A stretch of DNA of 64,000 bases, from the NCBI RefSeq assembly GCF_921293095.1, contig NW_025791658.1:7998001-8062000 (forward strand), written 5' to 3'. Shown here piece by piece: positions 10,393 through 22,253 of this stretch (positions within the stretch are counted from its first letter, which is position 1; each line of letters begins with the position of its first letter). The position numbers and the translations under genes are program-made. The notes beneath the pieces were generated by a model. The model did no database searches. It had not been told where the DNA came from and saw only the letters and a list, made by a program, of their open reading frames with translations. Source of the stretch: Ischnura elegans (Eukaryota > Arthropoda > Insecta > Odonata > Coenagrionidae).

Positions 10393-10743
10393 GTATGAAT
10401 GGAACTAAGAAAGAAAGTTTCATTTATTCATACTAATTCATTCTTATTTATTTTTAGTAATTAATATGTTTTTACTGTTATCAATTTCATGGCCTTAAAT
10501 TACATCAATACCCTGCAGATATGTTTTTTTTTCGTGAAATCCTTTTCTTTGTCATCGTTGCTTCATTTCTACACATCAACGGTGATACAGTGGTTACTAT
10601 CACAGCGATTACAATACTACAAGCGGATTAATTTTTTTGTTATATTTCCTTATGGCAATGATGCACGCTAATTTTTTTTTAGAAAAAAGACTTTCAAGTA
10701 TTAAGGTGTCGAAGTAAAAAAAGGATCATTTTCTCCCTTTCAG

Positions 10744-10955
10744 ATCAAAGTTGTGATCCCCGGCTGCGACATAGACAGCAAGTTTTCCCGCGTCAAATTA
10801 CTCCTGGGACACAACCCTTTCGTTTGCGACTGCGAGGTCTTCAAGCTCTTGCGGTACGCCTCCAAGGAAATACGGCCAACGTCTGCGTTGGAGAGGCTTA
10901 ATGGAGACAGGCTGGTAGTGGCAGCGGTTATTGACATACAGGACCTCCACTGCTC
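10744..10955 (+). CDS. LRR C-cap exon 4, proximal copy
   Basis: Acceptor CTTTCAG, donor CTC|GTAAG, 212 nt, phase 0 in and phase 2 out, exactly as 59534-59745. Encodes GHNPFVCDCEVFKLL...DIQDLHC, the first three cysteines of an LRR C-terminal cap. About 17 base differences from the distal exon by eye, mostly silent. Confidence 0.75.
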
Positions 10956-11849
10956 GTAAGCATCTACAGCACAATCCATTAACTGCCAAATTTGTTTTTT
11001 TATATTCTTTTTACTTTATTTGTGTCCGTCTACATCCCGATAGTTAGGAAAACACGCATTTTGAATCTCACGACGACCACGATGTCAACCGTGAGCCCCA
11101 GATGGGACTCGAGGTATTTGCTCATTGTTCCCAAGTGACGCACATTGGCAATACATAACGACGATTATAATATTGTATACTAACCAGGGATGAAGAAAAA
11201 TTGAGCTAGTTGGAGAATAGCCACAGGGAAAAACGTCTTTTGTGCTATCAAAAGCCAGCTTTTCCCTCCACGACCAAACGGAGACCTCTGAGCGCAAACG
11301 AGCTCGCGTGCACATGTCAATGCATACACGTGATCATTTCATGTCTCCTTTCCCTAACGACATCCTGTGGGAAGACGCTAAGGTCCTGTTCCTATATATT
11401 GGTCATAGGTGGCGCTGCTATGTAGTTTAAAGTACCGGGTCTCCATTTGGGGATCATGGTAGTTAATGGGATAACTTGGTTAAAACTCTTACACATATAC
11501 ACCTCTGTGTATTATTAAAGCACGCTACTTATTCTGTTAAGATGACTTCTCCGACAACAATCAACACCTTTCATACTTTTTAAAGAAATTAACTGTGATA
11601 GGCAACAACCAATTCTAGGCACAAACCATTTAAATTTAACTTCTGACATTCATCCATTAATTTTAGGAACCACGTTATTATGGACGCTGTATATGAAATG
11701 GTTGCACAAGTAATTGATCAATAAAAATAAAAATAATAATAACAATAATAAGGGAGAATAAACAGTTACCATTTTTCATGAAATATATATGCTTTAATGT
11801 GTTCATTGGTGCAAATACGACTCTATTCATCAGTGATAGTGTTGTAATG
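10956..11849. other. Intron 4 (proximal copy), first part, unassigned
   Basis: No gene, repeat match or RNA recognised. Short open frames on both strands are not supported by homology. Confidence 0.5.
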
Positions 11850-12225
11850 CTTATAAACTCGATTGTTTCTTGGCTTTACTTTGTGAAAATCCATACTGAA
11901 CAATAAAAAGTTATGGTAAGTACCTCTTCACACGATTTATTCAATACGACTGGTTTCGTCGAAGAAAAAGATTTCCACGAAGAAAAATAAAACTTTCAGT
12001 GATAATCATAGAAACTATGACGACCAGGAACAAAAAAAACTTTTAAATAAAATGTATAAGTACTGAATAGTTAATAGCAATTAGTAATTAATTTACAAGT
12101 AGCTGGTAATGTATACAATGTACATATAGTACAGAATAAGTACTGCAGATGATGTCGCCTCTGCGACGAAACCGGTCGCATTGAATAAATCGTGTGAAAA
12201 AGTACCATGACTTTTTATTGTTGTA
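11850..12225. repeat. Foldback repeat, related to 9716-9991
   Basis: Left arm 11855-11960 ('aaactcgattgtttct...gactggtttcgtcg') and right arm 12140-12225 with the hammerhead-like core CAGATGAT-GTCGC-CTCT-GCGAC-GAAACCGGTC at 12146-12177 (plus strand). The centre (11965-12047) is an inverted copy of 13444-13525. Confidence 0.55.
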
Positions 12226-12567
12226 TTGCTTATATTTATGTAAAAAAGTCATCAAAATTAACGAGGGTGGTGTACGTAAACTTAGCCGCAGATTCCAATA
12301 TGAAACTTTGTAGTGTTGTAGTCCATTGGGGGCTGTCCAACAATTACCTCCATATGGGACTGCGCAACCAATAGTTTACAGAATACCCGCAGTTAAACAT
12401 TTACAGGTGTAATATATTAACATAAACGTTAGTTCTTTTTTCAGTATGAATGCTATCCCAATGTTTACGGTGTTCTCTTCTTACAAGGTAGTCCCCGGTT
12501 CGATTCTCGCCATTAACATTTTATTTAGACCATTATTCCAATTATTTATTATTTATTATTTTATTTA
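12226..12567. other. Intron 4 sequence, unassigned
   Basis: No gene recognised. A tRNA B-box-like run near 12495 (see rejected). Confidence 0.45.
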
Positions 12568-13442
12568 TTAAGACTGTATTCAGGCCTTTTTACTTCGTTC
12601 TTTCGCATTGTTCTATTCATTTTGGCCTAAATAGATGAATTTCTGAAAAAAAAAACCTTTTTAATCATCATCATTGGTAAACAATCCTAGGATTGGTTTG
12701 ACGCAGCTCTCCACTCAGTTCTCCTATCATCTAATCTTTTCACTCCTACGTATTTCTTCTCTTTCACATCTCTCTTTACTTGTTCCATATACTTTGTTGG
12801 AGGTCTTCCTTTTCCATTCTTGCCTTGCACTTGCCCTTCGACGATTGTCTTCATCAGGCCATCATGTCTCAAGATGTGTTGGCTATAAGGTCGTTCCGTC
12901 TTCTTATTAAGGTTTTCATGAGGCTTCTCTTCTCTCCTACTCTTCTTAGGACTTCCTCATTACTAACTCAGTCGATCCATTTGATTTCCATCATTCTTCT
13001 GTTCATATCAAATGATTTTCAAAATGATGCGTATACGCAACGCTGGGAAAACTCCGGAAAATAAATTCAAAAAAAAGCAATTTTTAAAACTTGAGTTACA
13101 TCTTTTATTGTTTATCTTGATTTGCACACGCGACGTCTTCGTCGGAAGCTATCAGTGTTCCTTTGGAGGAAATTTCCCATTCTGCCTTTTAACGGACATG
13201 CTGGGGTGTGACATTTTTCCTAGGGTGTCTCGTATGTGCGCATCGATTTTTTTGTGCCAAACGCCATCAGTCGTAAAAATACAATTATGTGAATGAAAAT
13301 GTTGGTGGATGTGACAAAATTAGAACAAGAGATACTTAAAAAGGATCAATAAATCGAAGAAAAAATTATTCTGGAGTAGAAAATTGTTCTGAGAATTAGG
13401 ATTCAATAATCTTGCGTTAAACCAACGCTGGGGATTAATGGG
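12568..13442 (+). mobile_element. TTAA-MITE family T, interrupted by a retrotransposon fragment
   Basis: The left part at 12568-12660 and right part at 13005-13442 together match 25397-25936. The right terminus ends GGGATTAATGGG followed by TTAA (13443-13446). The middle is an inserted non-LTR fragment (12663-13003). Confidence 0.65.
12663..13003 (-). pseudogene. Non-LTR retrotransposon 3' end (RTE-like), nested
   Basis: The minus-strand frame reads the C-terminal tail of an endonuclease/reverse transcriptase: SNEEVLRRVGEKRSLMKTL, an in-frame stop, then GLMKTIVEGQVQGKNGKGRP, PTKYMEQVKRDVKEK and RRTEWRAASNQS-stop. Further stops are upstream. The element ends in a short TGATGATGAT-type tail. 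It is 5'-truncated to ~340 bp and nested in a T-family MITE, which orders the two insertions. Confidence 0.75.
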
Positions 13443-13443
13443 T

Positions 13444-13919
13444 TAAAAGTTTTTTTTTGTTACTGGTCGTCATAGTTTCTATTATTATCACTGAAAGTTT
13501 TATTTTTCTTCGTGGGAATCTTTTTCTGCAATGCAGCAGCGTTTCCCCATGTTTTCAGGCGAAGGCCCAGTTTCAGGTGTTTTATTTAAGAAATTTATTA
13601 TGTTTATTTGTTATTGGAGAAGTCGTGCGAGGCGTTTATGAAACCCGATGGTTCTTATTTGACCCAATACACATATATCGCGGTACCTACAGCATTATTA
13701 GCTTTTATCCTCCAAGTCACACACATTTTCACTAATTACTGCCATGATCGCATCAAATTTTCGTTCCACTTCGGGATCCAAACAAGTTTTAAGTGTCCTG
13801 GGCCGTCACCTACCCTACCCCCCAACCGCCCTACCACGTTCCTCTCCCGAGCCATAGGACTTGCCCTGAGTTTTTTCTTTCGTGAGAATTTATTATTTTT
13901 CTTTTATTTCAATCAATTA
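13444..13919. repeat. Inverted partner of 11965-12047, then unassigned sequence
   Basis: 13444-13525 is the reverse complement of 11965-12047 ('ctggtcgtcatagtttct' region). The rest to 13919 shows nothing recognisable. Confidence 0.45.
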
Positions 13920-14075
13920 ATTTTCTTGATAAACTCGATTGTTTCTGGCTTTACTTTGTGAAAATCCATTCTGGACAGTAAAGAGTTATGGAAATTTTTC
14001 ACACCATTTTTCCAATACGACCGGTTTCGTCGCAGATGCGACATCATCGGGTACAGAAATCGTTATAACGATAGT
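13920..14075 (-). repeat. Foldback-family arm with hammerhead-like core
   Basis: Single arm of the 9716-9991 family. The minus strand at 14019-14050 reads CCGATGAT-GTCGC-ATCT-GCGAC-GAAACCGGTC, with a perfect stem. Confidence 0.55.
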
Positions 14076-14211
14076 TATTTTGTTGTTGTTTATCTGGTTG
14101 CTATTACGCGTTGGTAGGGAGGGTTGCGTTGGGGTTGGAGCGTTACTCAGCTTCAGGGGAATTTCCAATGGTTGATAAAAATATTCTCATTTGCTAAAAT
14201 TCCACTCTTAA

Positions 14212-17200
14212 CCCTTTGAGTGCCACGCAACGATATATCGTCGTTTGCAGAATGCGCCAGAAGTGCCAACGACGATATATCGTCGTCTATTATGAAGCCC
14301 GCTAAAACAATATTTTTTTCATACAATCAATATTTTTTATTGTGTATAATACCAGAATGGTTTCTTTTTTATCGCGTTGCATTATAATTTGAATTGTTAA
14401 TTGCAACGATCAACATATTTTTAAATTTATATGACCATATGACGGACGGAAATTTCCGAGGATCATTTTAGGTCTTTACGAAACAGCTTCTTGATGTTGT
14501 ACTTCATAAGCCACATTGTTTGGTCACCTGTAATCAATTGACTATCATCTTATACACCCTCTTTTGTAGTTATACCAGTTGTATTATTTTTTGCGAGCAC
14601 CTATTTCTTTTTAAATTATTTGAAAAATGTTCTCCCCTGCGAAGCGCGTCGCATTCTTTTTCAGAGCGCGAACGATATATGATCGTTACAGGAAGACATG
14701 AGGTTTATATCTGTGCTCAGTTACTTCCAAACAGGTCATTTGTAGCTCAATGTGCCATTTCAATCGTGTTTTTGATATTTAGCACCGAAAGAGAGAAGTG
14801 AAGATACTATGTAATTGATACCGTGCTATCACTCGCAGCATGGGTATCGGTCAGCTGGAGCGCTGTGTCGACAATGTGACTCCGATTTCCAACCTCGTTT
14901 TCATGGCATCTAAGACAGTAGTAATTGAAATATGATGATGGTGAGCATAAAACAATACATTGTGTGCCGTCTTTTGCTATCTTCTATACAATGACATTTC
15001 CCCACCTATATAAAGCTCACAGTTCTGTTTGCGTAGCCAGTGTTCATCTGCGACGAGCGGGTTTGTAATCCCATTTTGCCTCCTCGAAATTGAAGTAGCC
15101 CATTGATTCAGTAAATGGCGTCAACATCGAGAAATGAATTTACGCTTGGTGTCGATGATGACCGACTAGTTGAATATATAAATTCGCTAAGTGATGGTGA
15201 CGACAACTCTGTGCTAAGTGAGGACAGCGCCCATTCTCGTCGTAACAAGAGTGAAGAGGAAGTGACATCAGACTCATATGAAAGTGTGATATTATTTGCT
15301 AAGAAGAGACCGGCAAGAATTGATTATAGTGATGATAGTGACAGTTCTGATGAACTTGAAAGTGGAAGTGGAAGCAGTGATCGTTCTCCTGAATTTGTTG
15401 CAGTTCAGGACAATTGTGATTTACCCCAGGCTCCAGGTTTTGAATTCTTGGAAACTCCTGGGCCCAAACGTCTTCCGCCTCAAAATTCTCCTCCAATCGC
15501 ATACTTCGACCTCTTCTTTACAAGAGCATTCTGGAACTTGGTTGTGAAGGAGACTAACAGGTACGCTGAACAGTTTTTGGCTTCACATGATGGACTGTCA
15601 CCAAATTCGAGAATGCAGAAATGGCGTCCAGTCACAGTTGAGGAAATGAGGGCTATTATAGCGGTGTTCATGGAAATGGGTATCACGAGAGGAACATCCA
15701 TTTTTTCCTACTGGTCTACTAACTCTCGCTTTATCCCTTGGTTTGGAAAGATGTTTTCCAGAAATAGGTTTCAACTGATTCTGAAATTTTTCCATTTGAC
15801 AGACAATACGAAACTATTTCCACCTGGTCATAAACTATACGATCCTTGTACTAAATTTCTTCCCATTGTTGATCATGCTAACTATGTTTTTCGCCACCAT
15901 TTTACCCCTCATCAGTACCTAAGTATAGATGAGTCATTAGTAGGCACTAAAAATCACTCCCAGCTATTGCAGTATTTGCCTAACAAGCACCATCATAAAT
16001 GGGGAATAAAATTCTGGATGCTATGCGATTCTGTGGTGAATTATTGTCTGGCATTTTATTGTTATAAAGGGGCAAAAACCAAAGAAGACAGCGAAAAAAT
16101 AAAAAAAACACGGCTTAGGGCATGTAGTAGTAAACAATTTACTGATTGCTGGAAACTATTTTTTGAAAGGGTATCATGTTGTAGTGGACAATTTTTTCAC
16201 AAGTATAGATTTAGCTCGTGATTTGTTCAAAAAAAGAACATTTTTAACTGGTACGTTGAGACGTAATAGGAAAGGAATTCCTCAACCCCTCAAAGAAAAA
16301 TTCAGCGTGGGTGAAAAAAAGTATGTTAGATGGGAAGAGCTTCTCCTCATTGGATACCGAGAAAAAAAATCACAGAAAAATCCAGTGTTATTACTTTCAA
16401 CGAACTCGATAGCCAAAAGCAATTACGTTGTTCGAAAGGGTCAAACATTGCCAAAGGAAAGGCCACAAATCATTGAGCAGTACAATCGGTATATGGGTGG
16501 GATTGATACTTCGGATATGATGCTTTATGGTTATTTAGATGAGAGAAGATCAATGAAATACTGGAAGAAAGTAGTTTTCAATGTAGTTTCTAGAATGGTA
16601 CTGAATGCCTATATCATCTATAAATCAAGCAATCCTGGAAAAAAAATTTCAAGATTGCAATTTATGTCTGAAATAATAGACAGCATTGAGGGTGAATGGT
16701 TTCTCACAAAGAATAATCCAAATCTGTCAACTCCCAGCACAGTGTCAACGGGAATATGCGGGATAAGGAAATTGCCAGGGAGGAGGGAAAAAGTTTGTGT
16801 AGTATGCAGTAGGAAAGATGGCGGCCCCGTCCACAGATCTAGAACAATTTGTGTTAAATGTGGAAAAGGTCTACATGGACTGTGTGTTTCCTATCATATT
16901 TGTGAATAACGTTACATTCATTTATTTCATTTGGAAGTAAGTTTGAAATGTTGCAATTTTTGTATGAATGTCAACTAACATATGTTTAATAACTTTTAGT
17001 GTAACTGTGAATAATTTTTTTGTAATAATTACCGCAAAGTTTTGCAATTATTATCCAGATATCTCTGTCATACAGTTTTCACATGTTTAAGACTCATGGG
17101 TGAGAAAATATTCGTATTATAATTTTCTTGATATCTCCTGAATTTTATGCAACTGTCATTGCAAGAATAAAATGTAAAAAAACTAAAAATTTGTGCAATT

Positions 17201-17558
17201 TTCTTTGCGATTATGTGACAATATTCTAGAAAAACAATGAAATTTTATGTCTACTCTTGTTTTGTTGATGTAGAAAGGATTTTACGTCTCAATTTTTGGA
17301 TCAAAAGTGAAAAATTAAATAATTCAATCTCGTAAAATCAAGATTAAGCTACAACAATTGCGTTATACCAAGAAAAAACAAGCAAAATTTTTAATTTTTA
17401 TTTTTAAGAAATAATTTACTCCTAAATACAAAAAGAATTATGCAAAAACAGCTATAAATGAGCAAATTATTAAGGTTTGCAAAAAGGCCTACAAAAATAG
17501 CAAAATACCCATGGCACTTCTGGGAGCACCCACCAAAAAGCCGGTGGCACTCAAAGGG
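14212..17558 (+). mobile_element. piggyBac-family transposon, complete termini
   Basis: The TTAA target duplications at 14208-14211 and 17559-17562 flank 15-bp perfect terminal inverted repeats (CCCTTTGAGTGCCAC at 14212-14226, complement at 17544-17558). A 12-bp subterminal inverted repeat CCAGAAGTGCCA lies at 14257-14268 and, inverted, at 17512-17523. This is the piggyBac layout of short TIR, spacer and internal repeat. The left end also has two ACGATATATCGT palindromes (14230-14285). It encloses one transposase with a single frameshift. Inserted in intron 4 of the proximal LRR copy, sense orientation. Confidence 0.93.
15115..16909 (+). pseudogene. piggyBac transposase, one frameshift
   Basis: Acts in cut-and-paste transposition at TTAA. 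The N-terminal acidic, serine-rich segment (residues ~10-90) precedes the DDE_Tnp_1_7 core (WRPVTVEEMRAIIAVFMEMGI...). Catalytic aspartates: LSIDES (~272), VVVDNFF (~361) and GGIDTSD (~464). The C-terminus is a cysteine-rich zinc-binding domain (VCVVCSRKDG...CVKCGKGLHGLCVSYHIC). The first frame ends at 16221 and the second covers 16163-16909. Homology moves to the second frame at the A-run near 16096-16110, so one base gain there explains the break. Length across the break is ~598 aa, normal for the family. The start at 15115 follows a promoter-like region with TATATAAAG near 15006. Either a very young dead copy or a sequencing error. Confidence 0.92.
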
Positions 17559-17562
17559 TTAA

Positions 17563-18944
17563 TATGCTTCCTAATCTCCAACTCCCCCAAGCAGTCCACC
17601 CTTCTTCCCTTTTTCTCAAGGCGGAGAATTTCCGGAACAAAATCGCTCCCGTGTTCACTCTCCCAAAAGTGTTTCGCGAAATGCAATCTGTCTAACTCCC
17701 CGTTTCTCAAATGCTTTCCTTAAATTATTAATTAACAATTAAATTAATTCCTTTAATTATTATTTAAAATTAATACATCAGGGTTAATTAACATATGTTT
17801 TAAGTTTAAGACTTGTACCTTTATTAATAAAGCGTCTCATTGAGCATCGAAAAGTGTTTGAAATTTTTCCTGGGTACGTCAGGTTCATGTACCTAGGTAT
17901 AAAACCTTTTTTACCTTGGAACGCAAGGTAAATTGGTGAGAAATATTTAAAAAGGGAATAAAGGAGATGAATATGAATTTTTTATTGAATTTGAAAATAC
18001 ATCAGTGTGTATTATAAAGAAAATTAACGTAGCTTAGGTAAAAACTCAAAATATTTCACTCCTTTCAACTAAAAATAAAATTAGGGCAAACCATCCTAAA
18101 TTAAAATCCATCTTTTAAGTCCAATAAGGTGATAAATTTCACCCTAAAAAAGCAAATAATAGAATACTAGACCATAACTTACGGCTGACTACCGAAGTAA
18201 CAAACGCAGAAACATTTTCGTCGGTAAATCATGGTTCTTTAGTATAATAGGTAGTCATTCGTAATGTCCGCTGAATTTACTTTTTCAATATTACGTCTAA
18301 AATACCAAATAATTAGCTAATACTAATCAACATCATACATCAATTTCACTGATATTATGATATCCACTGTTGGAGTGATCCAAATTTGGAAAAAGACTTG
18401 AATATACAAGCAAAAGTTTTTTTTTCAGCTTCGAAAACTTCGCCTTATTTCTACCATTATAAATTTCGTGGTAATGGTGTCAAACGAGTATTGAGTATCA
18501 ATATTATTCGGTAAACCGAATAAATAATGAACACAGCATAAATGTATCGTTCCAAGAAAAGAGAAAAATTTCTTTGGGGTGTCGATGACACCCCTTTCTT
18601 TGCATATAACGTTATATTTCAGAGTGTGCCTTCTCCCGGGTTAATAAAAATTCAATTCGTACAAGCAAGTGAAAATGATGCCCTAATGGTGGAAGATTCT
18701 TGTTATTTTCCCATGGACAGACCTTTAGTGCTCGGAGCCGCATATCGTTGAGGTTATACTTGTTACTGTCGCCCATGCGATGCCACTCCACGTTACGTCA
18801 CAGACCTAGATGCTATACGAGTAGTCAAGTGCGAGAAGTGTCCTCCTATTCCCTTGATAACGCTCCCAGGAGGAGGAGCGAAACGTTGAGTGTGAAAATG
18901 TTACCTACGCAGCAATTCCCGAAAACAACCACCAACATTGATTA
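17563..18944. other. Intron 4 sequence, mostly unassigned
   Basis: No gene recognised. Notable: a perfect 19-bp palindrome GGGGTGTCGATGACACCCC near 18576-18594, and a hammerhead-like motif at 18853-18890 (plus strand: CTTGAT, CGCTCC/GGAGCG stem, AAACGTT). Confidence 0.5.
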
Positions 18945-19555
18945 GTGTGTTCACAATATACAAGTTATTTGGTTCTACAGATGCCGGTTTAGACGAATGT
19001 TTATGGTCAATTTTAGCCTCATTTGAAAAAAGCCAGATTGGCTCCCATGCGATACCAATCCACGTGACGTCACATGGACCTAGTTTCTACACGAGGAGTA
19101 AAGAATTTTACATCGTCTGAGAAAATCAATGCGTGCATGAGGCACAGAGCTCAGGGAAACATCTCTTAATAATCACCTATTACAATTTTCTAAGCTCGAA
19201 ATGTTTCCTTCGTTCGTTTCATAGGGTAGTAATAATCCTTCATTAAACCAATCGCTACCTGCTGACAGGGTACTACGGCGCAACTGCCATGCTCGGCACA
19301 GTATCATGGCGGCGTCAATAGCCTCGCACGAAGGTGGGCTCACACGACGGCAGCCGGAACCAGATTGTCATCACACGGTTTTTTCCCAGAATTCATACTT
19401 TGCCGTTGCATTTTGGGGCGCTTGAAATTTTTCACTTTCCATTCAACCGTAAAAAAATAGATGTTGAAATTTACTAATTTAAAAGCGTGAAATATGTTCT
19501 TCCGGAGTAGTAATCTTTCGATTTAGGCAATATAGAAATTATAGGAAACATTCCT
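18945..19555 (-). mobile_element. TIR element family X, diverged reverse copy
   Basis: Reverse-complement similarity to 8989-9640 at both sides (e.g. 'tgaggcacagagctcaggga', 'gtaatctttcgatttaggca'). The middle (~19200-19400) is different sequence. Confidence 0.55.
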
Positions 19556-19784
19556 TTTGTGTGAAGGGTATGTCAATAGAATAGAGAGAAGTAGGGAACT
19601 GAAAAATATGATTAAGGCAAAGCCAGTCACCGAAATTGAATTGTTTTGTGTGAAATTCACTGAGATGTTGGACTGCAATATCTCCACAAGCAAAACAAAC
19701 TCTAATTTCCGTATTGCAAAGAGTTTGCGCATTTGTTCTGAGGGAAAAGCAACGATACTTTGTTGAGGGTTAAATATAAACCAT

Positions 19785-20640
19785 ATTATTATTATTACAT
19801 AAATTGTTACAAGTCGACCATAATGTCGGGTGGTAACATAAAATCAGGAAGTACATAATACAAAGAAACAGAAACGGAATGGATATCCACGGTAAAAACA
19901 ATACACTAATTCTGATCTCATACAACTAAGAATTAAACATTGTCCCAATAAAACAATTTAAAACAATCCATTAAATACATTAATTCTAATATAATAAAAC
20001 TAAAAAATGAGCATTGACCCAACTTCACACTCTCCTTTTTAAACCACTATTTAATTAATCAATAAGTGATGCACACTTCTCCCTAAAAATTTTGGCATTT
20101 GCAGGGAAGATCTTAAAAATAACTTCAGGTAGGTGGTCATTCAACTCCTTCATTCCTCTATGCAGGAAGGATTTTCTCAAAATGTCTGTTTTCTGTTATT
20201 TTTTATTTAATTTTTAATTTATGGTCTTTCCTTCCTATGTAGCAGGGTGATTCCAGCTTCAGACCTAAATCTTTCCAACCCTGCTCTTTTGTAAAGGCTT
20301 TGTATACCCCGCATAGCCTATTAATGGTTCTTCTCACTTTCAGAAGTTTCCATCCTAAGCTCCCTAGCATATCTGATACACTTTCCCCTCTTCCATGTTT
20401 TCCTAGAGTGTACCTGGCTGCCTTTCGATGAACCCTTTCAAGCTTAGAAGATTCATTTTTTAGTATGGATCCCACACAGAAGTTGCATATTCAAGTACAG
20501 GTCGAACCCTGGTCATGTAGGCCATTTCTTTCGTTTCTTTTTTGCTCTCTTTAAATTCCGCATGACAAAATGCAGGGTTTTAAATGATCTCCCTACCACT
20601 TGATCAATATGCGCTCCACAATCAAGATTTTTTATGGTAT
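19785..20640 (-). pseudogene. Non-LTR retrotransposon 3' fragment (Jockey-type RT C-terminus)
   Basis: The minus-strand frame includes MTRVRPVLEYATSVWDPY, then after a small frameshift SSKLERVHRKAARYTLGKHG and VSDMLGSLGWKLLKVRRT. This is the region after the RT palm in Jockey-like ORF2 proteins. It is followed by a ~400 bp 3' untranslated part ending in an (ATA)n tail at ~19785. 5'-truncated and inactive. Confidence 0.7.
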
Positions 20641-21839
20641 GCTATTGTATGGTACTTGATGATAAATAGAGGAAACATATATATCTGTAGTCTTTATATT
20701 TTTTACGATGTGTTGGTATATTGATAATTGTACAAATTTGTTAAGATCTAGTTTTGTGCACAGATGGTCGAAAACTTCTGATATGTAGTGTTTGAACGAC
20801 GACGCAGGCAGGCACGATTTTTTCCTCAATCGCCGAAGCGATTGTGTTGAAATGACATGAAAAGTAGGACATTATTTAAAAATGAATTAAATTCCTAATC
20901 AAACGCTTCGCCTCCTGTTCATGACCCATCACAGATTAACCCAGTGACGTGCAATTCTTGTAACACTACCAGTGAGGTGCGTCTGGGAGACCGCAATAAA
21001 TCAAAAATTCATTAAATATTGCTACGCCATTTTTATTGTTTTGTTTAATTTTTCTTTGAATGCTCAACTATTTTAAAACTTTTATTAAAATTTTTATACT
21101 CCCAATAACAACCAATTTGTCATAAAAAATTTTATTTGAAGCAGGATCAAAAAACTTATGCCAAAAGCACTTCAGTTATAATTATTATATTTATGTATCA
21201 ATATTTCGCCAGATTCAAAAAAGACGTTAAAGTTAAAGTTGTCTAAATATTAAAGTTGGGAGGCTAAATATTAAGTAGCCATGAAATTTATCCCACTTCT
21301 TACTTTTCTCTATGCATTCTTAGTAAGTGACGTGCGGACTTACACAGACTGTTAATCAAGTTCAATTACAAATTTATAGAAATTAATAAAAGGAACGTTA
21401 AATTTTAAGAGTGGGACGTCCTTGTTATTCAAAAATATGAAGCTAACGAGAATAATAGATATTTTGAAATCTTAATTTTGAAAATATTCATAATTTTACA
21501 AACTCAGCGGTCTCTCTGACCGCACGTAAGCGGTTAAGGGTTAAAAAATTCCTCCCTTGTCATTACATTAATATGCCTTATCTAAAAAAGTAATGCGTAT
21601 TCGAAAGTAGACAGTTGATCCCAGTGAAAATAGCGAGTTTTGAGGAAAGAGGATTTTCTATTCTTATCATGAGGAAAAAAAGAAAGTGATGGAGAGCAGT
21701 ATGCGTTTTCTAAGGATTCAAAAACTGAAACAGCTGATTGTGCGATTATAATTGCCTGAAACGATATTACTTTGACTTAGCAATTGCCCTCTGATCAAAA
21801 TGGCAGAAAAGTTGTTTTTGTTTTAATATAAAATGATGT
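20641..21839. other. Intron 4 sequence, unassigned
   Basis: AT-rich, no recognisable gene or repeat match within the window. Confidence 0.5.
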
Positions 21840-22019
21840 GTATGTTAATGAATATTGAGAGAGGAAATGTATATTCTGTTGGTCCATTTAGTTTTCACAG
21901 TGCGTTTTTACATTGAAATAAAGATCAAGTTTCGTGTGAAGGTGATTGAAAAGTTTTGACCGGTAGTGAGGTTTTTAATTTTCCGAATGAATTTCTAATC
22001 AGAGTTTTCGTGTTTACAG
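21840..22019 (+). other. Conserved end of intron 4
   Basis: Aligns with 61490-61660 (e.g. 'ttggtccatttagttttcac', 'agtttcgtgtgaaggtgat'), showing that the gene duplication included this intron end. Finishes in a pyrimidine tract and ACAG. Confidence 0.65.
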
Positions 22020-22188
22020 GAAGCCAGACTCGGTCAAGGGGAAAGCGGTCGCGGATGTGGAGTCTTGGGCTTACCATTTGTTGCCCCTGATTGGCTTTTG
22101 TTGGAACGACACTGGAGTTAATTCAGTGTTGGGACACAAGGCAACAAACTCCACTGAAGTAGAAGGAAAAGTTGAACCACCGGCATAG
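22020..22188 (+). CDS. LRR terminal exon 5, proximal copy
   Basis: 169 nt, same length and phase as 61661-61829. Encodes KPDSVKGKAVADVESWAYHL...GFCW, supplying the fourth C-cap cysteine, and ends ...VEPPA-stop. The stop position is conserved in both copies. AATAAA lies at 22248-22253. Confidence 0.75.
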
Positions 22189-22247
22189 TTGAAGGACTGG
22201 TGAATTTCTAGGCGACAAATTGTGCAAATCTCAAAACATTTTTGGCG

Positions 22248-22253
22248 AATAAA
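22248..22253 (+). promoter_or_regulatory. Poly(A) signal of proximal LRR copy
   Basis: AATAAA 60 bases after the stop, at the same distance as in the distal copy. Confidence 0.55.

Larger units (their letters stand above)
3900..22188 (+). pseudogene. Proximal LRR gene copy, exons 2-5 (exon 1 not in window, frameshifted)
   Basis: Tandem paralogue of the intact secreted LRR gene at 48736-61829. Exons: 3900-4540, 7455-7742, 10744-10955, 22020-22188. Each has AG/GT borders at the same positions and phases as the intact copy, and an AATAAA signal follows the stop at 22248-22253 as in the paralogue. Exon 2 carries one extra base in a T-run near 4308-4311: the LRR frame runs into a stop at ~4395, while the homologous remainder continues in the next frame. 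Introns 2, 3 and 4 are 2.9, 3.0 and 11.1 kb, and the last is swollen by a piggyBac and many repeats. No exon 1 homologue is seen in 1-3899. It may lie upstream or be lost. Exons 3-5 remain open and close in sequence to the paralogue, so decay is recent, or the frameshift is an assembly error. Confidence 0.7.

Noticed and set aside
12490..12520. tRNA B-box-like GGTTCGATTCTCGCC
   Set aside because: No matching A box or cloverleaf upstream.
15299..15795. Antisense open frames over the piggyBac transposase
   Set aside because: Shadows of the sense coding sequence.
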